From: Drosophila pseudoobscura
Lineage: Eukaryota > Arthropoda > Insecta > Diptera > Drosophilidae
Direction of reading: 5' to 3'
Assembly: GCF_009870125.1 (NCBI RefSeq)
Contig: NC_046683.1
Span: 37,649,869 to 37,713,868, forward strand
DNA length: 64,000 nucleotides
The position numbers were made by a program, and so were the translations under genes. Of the stretch, positions 56,261 to 64,000 are shown in pieces. Every line of letters starts with the position of its first letter. Position 1 is the first letter of the stretch. The notes below the pieces were generated by a model. It was given only the letters and a program-made list of their open reading frames with translations, was not told the DNA's origin and made no database searches.

Positions 56261-59200
56261 ATGTGGCTTTACGCTTCGCTGCTCTCCTCCTCCTCCTCAT
56301 ATGCATCCTCATGCCCGTTGTTGGTGCTGAAGTTGGTCCTCTTGGCGGTGGGCCTGCTCCCCCTGCATGTAAGTTGTTAACTGCCGTAATGTTGCACGGA
56401 CTTCATTTGTATTCTAATACTACTTAATACAATATGATTACAAAATATGTACATTGTACATACATTCTATACATATGTACATATGTATGTATGTACATAT
56501 ATGTATTATTCTGATTATCATTTATGCATGCTGTAAATGTATGTATGTTCAGGTGTAAATACATATGTACATCATGTTTGAATGCTTTACTTCCTAGAAG
56601 GACAAACACTTAGGCCCCAACTACACTGCAGGTCAACCTATAACTGAGAACACTATGTACTACATGCACTACATGTACATATGTACATATGTACATACAA
56701 GAGGAGATGTCTTTTTGTTTATGGAATTTCAACGGCGATATTGACAATGATATTTTCATAATCGTTCATACCTTTCTGCTTTTGTTTTAGCTTTTGCTTT
56801 TGCTTTGTTCGTTTTTCTATTTTACTGCTTGATCCGTTCACCTTGTCTCGACAGAAAACTAATTTCTATAATTTACAGGTGACGGCTCGGTTTTTGTGCG
56901 AAGGCGGACACATCTGTTCACTGCCCCGCGACTGCTGCACCCAGGGCTGTTGTCCCGCCTACCAGGGCGGACCCCGACCATTGCCCCCGCCCTCGGAGCA
57001 CGTCCTTAATCTCTTCTTCATCAGCCACTGGTTCTTCTGGTAAGTCCTGCGACGCCCGTTACCTGCAGCTCTGTTGCTCTGGTGCTCTGTTGCTGCTCCT
57101 GCTGCTGCTCCTGCTTCTGCTGCTCCTGCTCCTGCTCCCATGAGGCCTGTGCACATGGCCTCGCCGTGTGGAGTGTAATTTTTTGTTTTTTGGTGCGGGC
57201 GCTGGGGTGAGAGGGGGTTTTGTTCTGGCCGATTGGCATTGTGTGGCATGCGAGTTATTATTATTATTGGCAGCAACGTCGACGGTGCCCAGTGCCGGCT
57301 TGCGTCAAGTCAAGTCGAGAGGCTTATGCAAGACAGCAGGCCCACTCCCCCTCCCCAGAGAGAAGGAGGTACGGAAATGGCAATGCCAACTAATGAGACA
57401 CACAACACTCTGCTCTCTGTGTGCTGATGCAACCTAATTCGGACCCCGCTGGGCCACAGCGAGCTCTTTTGCTCACATAATCCAATCTCGAGTCGCCAAA
57501 AAGACAGCCAGAGGCCCTTAAAAATTTAGTTGGAATTCGATAATAGCCGTTGCATGACACGGGCACGGACACGGGCACGGCCATGGGCTTCTTCATCCAG
57601 TCGCGCCAGCTGCAGACTGAGCAGTGAGCAGAGGATAGCCTAGCGGAGCATTCAACAGGGACGGAACCATGCCCAATCCGTAATGCTGATTGCTGATATA
57701 TCGTTACAGGTGCGTCGTGGTCGCCATCATCTTGGCCATACTCTGTGCGTACTCGTTGTGGAAGAAGCGCCGCACTCTGTGTGGCTGGGGCTTCAACGAG
57801 CATCACACCCAGTCCGAGGGCGACTCGGCCGGATCCTGCTATGCCCCTCCGCAGTACAGTCGCTGTAATTCGTTCCACCACCCGCCTCCACCATATACGG
57901 AGGTGAGTCAAGCTTCGTCTGAAAATAACCGTATGATGTGCAATACATCTCGATTGGATTACTTCTTGCAGGTCACGTCCAAGCCGGATCTCTATCCTCT
58001 GGTATTCACCTGCAACAGCGACAACGGCAAGGGCAACGGCAACAGCAGCTCCAGTTACCTCATGGTCCAGTACTTCCGGAACTACATTGTGCGTCCGGCT
58101 GGCTCGTTGAGCGCCGCCAGCACTGTGGACTCGCTCAGCTCCAGCTTCATCTGCAATGCAAACGAGGCGAACACCATGGTTCCGCCGCCATATTCCCGGG
58201 CAGCCAGTCCGGAGCTGGGCCTCCACCACTACCTGGCGCATGCCCATGGTCATGGCACCCGCAATGCGGATCATCCGGGAGCACTACAGCTGCCGCTGGG
58301 GCCGCCACCGCTTCCCGCAGCCCACCAGTATGGTCTGCCACGCTCTGCATCCCAGTTGGTGGAGCCGGATATGTACCTGCCACGTCAGACAGGGGCTATT
58401 CAATCCCAGTCCCGGGCACATGCTCAAGCGCAGGCCCAAGCCCAGGCCCAACATTATGCTACGGTGGCCCTGGGCAGTGGCACTGGCGGTGGTGGAGCGG
58501 CCATGTACAGTACGCGGCTGCATGGCTCACACGAGGAGGGAGTCAGTGGCCTGGTCAGTGGTACCGGGGCTGGTGTGGGCTACCTACAGTCGCAGAGCGA
58601 CCAGCACTTCCGCTATATGGCCAACAGCAGCAGCAGCCTCAGTGATATCTTCGTGAACAACAGCTGTGTGGCAGGCCTAGGTGGAGCAGCAGGCGCAGGA
58701 ATGGCCCACGGAGGAGGCCCCAGCATTGACAGTGTAGCCGCCACACAGGCTGCTTCCCTGTGCAGCCTGGCAGTCGGAGGCGGTGGCGGCACACCGGTGA
58801 TCTTCAGCAATGGCTGCATCCAACCTAATCCCCTTCACAGCCTGGAGAATTGCTGCCAGCACTCCAGCATGCCAGTCGGAATGGGGGACCGGGACCCCAC
58901 CTCAGGTCTGGGGCCAGTTGGCACTGCCAGCACGGCGTCGGGAGTGAGTAGTCTGGCCAACATCGGGACACCGGTCTCACCGCCACAGGCCACCAGTCCA
59001 ACCGGGGAGGTACGCGAGATTCTCGACCAGATTCGACAATTGCAGGCGGGCGTCAGCTACGAACATCTCCTGTTGAGCGGGACGGGAACGGGAGCGAAGC
59101 CACGGCTACAGCACACGCTATCCACACCCTCATCTTCGCAGGCCCCGCAGCCCACAGCGATGACGACCTCTGCCTCCGGCTCCAGTGCAGTCTACGCTTC

Positions 59201-59654
59201 CGCCTCTGGAAAGAGTAAAAAGTTATTTGGCTCGAACAAGGCGCCGCCACCTCCCAATAAGGCCTTGTATATACCGATGGCCGCCATGGGACCAGGAATG
59301 GGAATGTCGACTGGAACAGCACAGCGCTGTTTGCTGAAGAGCCCCGTCAGCAGCGTGGTCAGTGGTGCCAGTTTCTTTGTGAACCGAGGGCGCGTGGCCC
59401 GCAAGGGCTGGATCACGCGCTCGGCACCCACTACGCCGGGAAGCGCCCTGCCTCCCAATCGGCTGGGCGACGACAGCCCGCTGTTGCTCAACGAGCACGA
59501 TGAGGATACCATTGACGATGACAACGAGGACTTAGACATTGAGACGGAGACGGAGACAGAAGCTGAGGCCCAAGATCATCGACGACTGGCGCATCGTCAG
59601 CCGCATCGCCACCATCGACATGGGCAGCGTCGGCGGAATGGGCAGATTGAATAA
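56261..59654 (+). CDS. WBP1/VOPP1-like single-pass membrane protein with PPxY motifs
   Basis: Exons 56261-56368, 56879-57039, 57710-57902 and 57972-59654 join in phase to give 714 residues. A signal peptide (residues 1-37, LLVLKLVLLAVGLLPLH) precedes a short Cys-rich lumenal part, CEGGHIC..RDCCTQGCC. A membrane span follows (about 80-110: FFISHWFFWCVVVAIILAIL), then a KKRR stop-transfer. The cytoplasmic tail has two WW-domain ligands, PPPPYTE (about 148-154) and PPPY (about 225-228), a long Gly/Ala/Ser-rich part and an acidic end (DEDTIDDDNEDLDIETETE). The CC..CC, WFFW and PPxY order is that of vertebrate WBP1/VOPP1 proteins, which bind Nedd4-type ligases or WW proteins; they have about 170-300 residues, so this tail is unusually long. 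Role in flies is not inferred further. Confidence 0.88.
57903..57971 (+). other. 69-nt stop-free intron in the PPxY gene
   Basis: GTGAGT..TTGCAG borders are good and the length is a multiple of three with no in-frame stop. Splicing gives PPPPYTE|VTSKPDL. Retention would insert 23 residues (VSQASSENNRMM..DYFLQ) without a frameshift, so both forms could be translated. Confidence 0.7.
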
Positions 59655-62115
59655 TATTAAGCAAGGGCAGAAGATCAGAGTCAGTTTGTAGATTTTGTTG
59701 TAGCTCAAGATTCGGTTCTCCCTAGTATTAAGCTTTTATACGATTCGGGTTCGGGTTCGGGTTCGGATTCAGATACTGATGTTGAATCTCATTCGGTATC
59801 TGAGTGGGGAAAGCGCTTAGTGAATTTTCCGGCACTGGCGGCTTGAGGTTGAAACACGCTTTTAGTCTGAAAACCGTTCAAAATGCGGTGGGAAACCAGT
59901 AAGGATGGATTCCAGTAATGAGTCCCGAAATTAGGTGCGTTACACATAGTTAAGGATCTTTAAACATCGATAATTTATGACGAAACATACGTTCGTCTGC
60001 AAGTTTCTCAGAAAATGTTATTTTTTTCAATAAAAAAAAAAATATTTTTCAACAAACCGAATACTTATATACTTATATGTTCAAATAATGTCTTCGAATT
60101 CAAGTGTCTTTCGTTTTACAACAAATCCTCAATTTATTCAAAGCTAAGAAATAACAAAAACTAATTGTTTATTAATTTATATATGTATATTTTAAAATGC
60201 TGAAATGTTGAACTGCGAAAAATTGCACAAAAGATTTAAACGGATCTAGTAGGTATATTCTAGCTCTCGGATTGAACCAATCCCAAAGAAAGAACAAAAA
60301 TTGATCGCCTACAAAAGTTTTGTAATTACATTTTAAGAGCTCGTTCAAATCGAACACAAACAAAAAGAACAAGCCGAAAAACGAAGAGAGACACATATTG
60401 TACTAATAGGGGACTGCTTGAAGAAATAATTATATTCTAAATGCTTTGAGATATGTATGTACATATGTATTTATGTAAAACTGTGTAGGCATTCGGTTGG
60501 ATATTAAAGAGAAAGATAATAACAAAACCAAAAATAAATAAACACTAAGCGAACAAGATCTGGGGCGCAGGGGAATCGTTTGAGTGCAGCAGTGCCTTTT
60601 CAGTTAAATAAACTACAAGCAAGCGAAGGATCGTAGGATCTTAGGATCGTAGGATGATGAAAAATCAAAAATAAAATACAGAAGATAATATGATTGTTGA
60701 GAAGCAGAGAAACGAATCTACAGACATAGAACAATCCAATGGACAAGGCAATATTTAAAAATCTGCTTAAGCATTAGATACTATATACATTACAATATGC
60801 ATAACACTACATAGAAGTAGATTAAGGGGAATTTTACAGTCCATTGTCATTTGGCACTTCAGTTTCCTTCGGCGGTTTCGTTCGGGTCTCTTTTATCAAT
60901 CGTTTGACTAGCTTATTACTCATAAATCCAGTTTCATTGTATGTATGATCGTACATACGTACATACACATATATACATACATACATAATTAATTAACTAG
61001 CAAAGCGAACTGAAAGCGTTCAATGCATAAATCTCCAAAAGCAAGTGAATTGTTGTAAAGCAAACGAAAACAAACCATTTTAAGGAAACTATACAAAAAT
61101 GAAAAATAATACAATAAACAAAGGAATTCCAAAAAAAAAAACAAAGTCTGTTAATATCGGGACAAATGATATTTTAAAATGTCATACCTGATTCGGGCTC
61201 AAGTCTTATAGAAAGTAAATATTGTTTAATCTGGGAGATGCAATTGTGCGAGTAGTTATATATAAAGGGATATATTTACTGCTGGACTTATCCTCTTACA
61301 AGGTTCTATGTAGCTCTGCGCTTCGTCAGATCCGACCCCATTCGAAGCTCTCATTTTATCAAAATGAATTTGATAAGAATCGGACCACCAGCGACTATAT
61401 CAAGGACAAATATTGTACAAGTTTGAACAGATAGCCAAGCTGCCATTTATGCATGTACATACATATGTATGAATTTCTATGTGGATAGTCAATAGGTGGA
61501 TAAGTGAATAGATGGATAGCCAGGTGGTCAGTTGGCCGCTTTCAGCAATCTCTAAAGCAGATAAGACACGATCAGAGGCTGCCAAAGAGTACATAAAGTC
61601 GGATTGAACTTTGAATCGGTTAGATTTCCAGAGCCCAAAAGAAAATAAAATTTAAAAAAAAGAAGCCTAATCTTATGACAATATTAATGCTTGGCAATAA
61701 TCTGCCTTCGAATGCGAAACAAAACCGAAAACCCGATAAGCATTGCTGATTTCTAAATTTGTACGTAATGCCAATCAGCTCGCACTAGGCCCCCGGCCCC
61801 CATCCCATGCTCGAATAACGATAGAGAGTGCTACAGAACTAGCTGATCGGGTCAGGCAGATCGACGGAATGACCTTCCCCTTCCCCCCAGGTGTCAGAAA
61901 GCAGGGGCAAATTGTAATAACCTAGAAGTCGAACCTGCATACATGGATGTGGATACATAAGTATGTGTGTACAGGTGCATGGGAGTGCCAAGAGGCAGCG
62001 GCGAGCGAAGGAACCTCGCCAAATGTAGCGCACAACTAGAGCGAGTTTTCAAAAACTGAACTGCTTCCCCGACTACTTGGACGGAGATTCAGTTAAAGAC
62101 TAGACCAACAGCACA
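59655..62115. other. 3' UTR of the PPxY gene and intergenic DNA
   Basis: AT-rich sequence. Candidate poly(A) signals are near 60029 and 60536. A GGTTCG-type repeat lies at 59746-59767 and TACATA runs at 60450 and 60950-60990. TCAGTT at 62089-62094 could be an initiator for the next gene. No other gene is recognised. Confidence 0.5.
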
Positions 62116-63010
62116 ATGGAGGCCCTACTGGAGTGCTGGACTCAGGCTGGGGAGTTTATGCAGGACCGCTGGCTGTCGCTGCTCGACGTGATAGGCGAGG
62201 ATCCTTGGCGGCTGTGGGTGCTGGGCAGCACTGTGACGATATTCTCCGTCTACTGGGTGTATGCGACTCTGTTTACCATTATGGATATTACGAATCGACC
62301 GCGGTTCATACGCAAATACAAGATCCAACCGGGTCAGAACGAGCCCGTTGATCTGACCAAGCTTTGGCGTGCCATCAAGGTGGTGCTTTTTAACCTGACG
62401 GTCGTCAATCTGTTGGCCTCGTGGGTGGTATTCGAACTGATCTACAAGAACAATAACAGTCTGAATGTACGGGAGCTGCCCACGTTCACGCGATCGGTGC
62501 GAGATCTGGTGGTGTTCGTGGTGCTAGAGGAGATCATGTTCTACTATGTCCATCGTCTGATGCACCACAAAGCGATCTACAAGTATGTGCACAAGAAGCA
62601 TCACGAGTGGACGGCCCCGATAGCGGCGATCACGCTGTATGCCCACCCCGTGGAGCATGTACTGGCCAACCTTCTCCCGGTGGCACTCTCAATAGCGCTG
62701 CTGGGCACCCACGTCGCCTTGGCCTGGATGATCTTTGCCTTGGCCATTATCAACTCGATGAGCGATCATACCGGATACAGCTTCCCCTGGTCGGGGGGGT
62801 CCGTCCGCTTCCACGACTATCACCATGCCAAGTAAGTTTTCGGTTGGCTTTGATTTTGAGATCTCTCACATCTTCCATATACACAGATTCAACTATAATT
62901 ATGGTGTGATCGGTTTGCTGGACAAATTGCACGGGACATATCGTGCAACGCCGGAACAGAAACCGCCCATGCGGGGCAGTGGCAAAACAGTCAAGAGGAA
63001 ACTAAAATAA
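62116..63010 (+). CDS. Fatty acid hydroxylase superfamily membrane enzyme (FAXDC2-like)
   Basis: Exons 62116-62831 and 62887-63010 join in phase (AA|A, Lys) across a 55-nt intron, giving 279 residues. It belongs to the di-iron sterol desaturase/fatty acid hydroxylase superfamily of endoplasmic-reticulum enzymes. The histidine boxes are present: HRLMHH (about residues 147-152), HKKHH (about 160-164) and HDYHH near the exon end (about 234-238). Hydrophobic segments flank them, at about residues 33-58, 88-112, 130-146 and 185-215. Length and motif spacing fit FAXDC2 and the methylsterol-oxidase group. From memory the D. melanogaster orthologue would be CG11162. The substrate is not known from sequence; flies do not make sterols from scratch, so a sterol substrate is unlikely to be the only one. 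Confidence 0.92.
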
Positions 63011-63809
63011 CTACAATTCGGTCTAACACATTTTCAATCATTTTTATTTACTTGTAAATACATTCAAATTTTCAGTGCTGCCAAACGGCAAATGTATGCA
63101 TTAAGACCCAAGTTCGTTGTCGGGCTGTGGTTACTGAGCAGAATAGTTGGTATTTTGTGCGAAAAATTCTATGCCACTATAATGGTGACGTGACTTGTTG
63201 GGGAGTTTCAGGGGCCAACAAAACAAAATACACATATGTATGTACATATCTTTGCTAAGTTCAATTATTTCTGACAGTCTCTGGCGATGAAAAACGATAA
63301 CCCATGTTACGTGGTACGAGTCACGACTACTTTTGAAATGTTGATAAAACTGCTACTTAAAAGTACCCGTGACAAGTAACAGGTTTTGGTAAATATCGCT
63401 CATCTCTACTATTTTGGCTAGAAAATCGGCAAAAAGTCAAAGTAAACGCAGAAAATTAACGTTAACCTTTTTTAATAAAACAATAAGAAAGTCATGTGGA
63501 ACTCCTCCTTTCTGCCCCTCACATAAACACGTAAAATGGCACCCAAAATCCCCTAGATAACGCTGTGCGGAAACACTTAGTGAAAGCGTTGTGAAAACAC
63601 ACAAAAAACAAGAGAAAAAAAGGCGAACGAGATAAGAAACAAAATACAAAGAATCCAAGTTGTCGTCAGCAGAAGCAGCAGCAGCAGCTACTGGGAGAAT
63701 GGTTTAGTCTAAGGGCCTAGACGCAAGTTGAACTTGGCAAAAGATTAAGCACCGATTAATCACCGCGCAGATCCGGAGCCAGCGCCAGATCAGGATCCAG
63801 TGCACTACC
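63011..63809. other. Intergenic DNA and probable 5' leader of the next gene
   Basis: AT-rich DNA with no coding signature; a CACATATGTATGTACATA run lies at 63230-63250. The last part (about 63650-63809) is CAGCAGCAG- and GCC-rich and looks like a leader of the following gene. Confidence 0.5.
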
Positions 63810-64000
63810 ATGTCCTCGGCCGTCAACATACAGATCGTGTCGATGCCTAATCTGGCGAAAATCGAGAACTTCCTAAAGGATGTCAGCTACCGGGAGACGA
63901 TCGAGTACAGTGCCAATTTCAACACACGCCTGTGCATCGAACGGCGACTGCGGCTGCCCTTCCTTGATCCGCAAACGGGCGTAGCCCAGAACCACTCACA
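63810..64000 (+). CDS. tth: Requiem/DPF-family chromatin protein, 5' part (toothrin)
   Basis: The frame starts at ATG 63810 and is still open at the window edge, with no stop in 63 codons. It encodes [40 protein letters not shown] and [15 protein letters not shown]. The last block is the Requiem N-terminal domain shared by vertebrate DPF1-3 and Drosophila d4 and toothrin (tth). Such proteins act in chromatin complexes, usually with tandem PHD fingers at the C-terminus, which here lies outside the window. Neighbouring X-linked genes favour tth over its autosomal paralogue d4. Truncated by the window. Confidence 0.75.
   Translation, partial: MSSAVNIQIVSMPNLAKIENFLKDVSYRETIEYSANFNTRLCIERRLRLPFLDPQTGVAQNHS

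Noticed and set aside
1..64000. CRISPR arrays, rRNA, tRNA or operon-like bacterial systems
   Set aside because: No regularly spaced direct repeats with unique spacers and no tRNA- or rRNA-like sequence were seen; the window is a split-gene insect sequence.
63810..64000. Assignment of the last gene to d4 instead of tth
   Set aside because: Both paralogues share the Requiem N-terminal block; the X-linked neighbours (NFAT, Lig4) favour tth, but the C-terminal part outside the window would be needed to be sure.

Overview
The window is eukaryotic and comes from a Drosophila genome. The coding genes are split by introns with GT..AG junctions whose phases join exactly. Long CAG/CAA runs encode polyglutamine, TACATA-type microsatellites are frequent, and INE-1/DINE-1 repeats recur. 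The genes recognised (NFAT, Lig4, an RNase H2 B subunit, a WBP1/VOPP1-type membrane protein, an FAXDC2-type hydroxylase and a toothrin/d4-type gene) match, from memory, a neighbourhood on the D. melanogaster X chromosome (Muller element A). The decayed LOA/bilbo-type retroelement and the degenerate repeats would suit a species of the obscura group, but the sequence alone does not prove the species.

Layout. From 1 to about 31.4 kb lies the single Drosophila NFAT gene (+ strand). Ten coding exons join into a 1,518-residue protein of NFAT5/TonEBP type: a low-complexity N-terminus, a Rel-homology DNA-binding region in exons 5-8, and a 2-kb Q/H/A-rich activation exon. Its large introns hold old INE-1 fragments, hAT- and Tc1-type non-autonomous elements, a 1.4-kb long-inverted-repeat element and many microsatellites. 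From 32.28 to 43.62 kb there is a transposon island: a mariner copy with both ends, a decayed zinc-finger ORF1 fragment, a decayed LOA-clade LINE, a decayed minus-strand LINE, and an INE-1 copy split by a 5'-truncated LINE whose ORF2 is still open (940 codons). From 43.7 to 46.6 kb there is AT-rich DNA with one decayed coding-like stretch.

From 46.6 to 64 kb the DNA is gene-dense. DNA ligase IV (- strand, 5 exons) lies head-to-head with an RNase H2 B-subunit gene (+). Then come a single-pass membrane protein with PPxY motifs (+, 4 exons), a fatty-acid-hydroxylase-superfamily membrane enzyme (+, 2 exons), and the first 191 coding bases of a Requiem/DPF-family chromatin gene (+) that runs off the window.

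These are independent eukaryotic genes, not an operon. Two neighbours share a theme, genome maintenance: Lig4 in non-homologous end joining and RNase H2 in ribonucleotide removal. Upstream of Lig4 there are several matches to Drosophila housekeeping core-promoter motifs (motif 1 and repeated motif 6), and upstream of the RNase H2 gene there is a DRE-like site. I found no CRISPR array, rRNA, tRNA or prokaryotic-type system. The most interesting items are alternative C-termini of NFAT, an in-frame stop-free 69-nt intron in the PPxY gene, a histidine-serine tract in NFAT, the nested LINE-in-INE-1 insertion, and several decayed coding segments of unknown origin.
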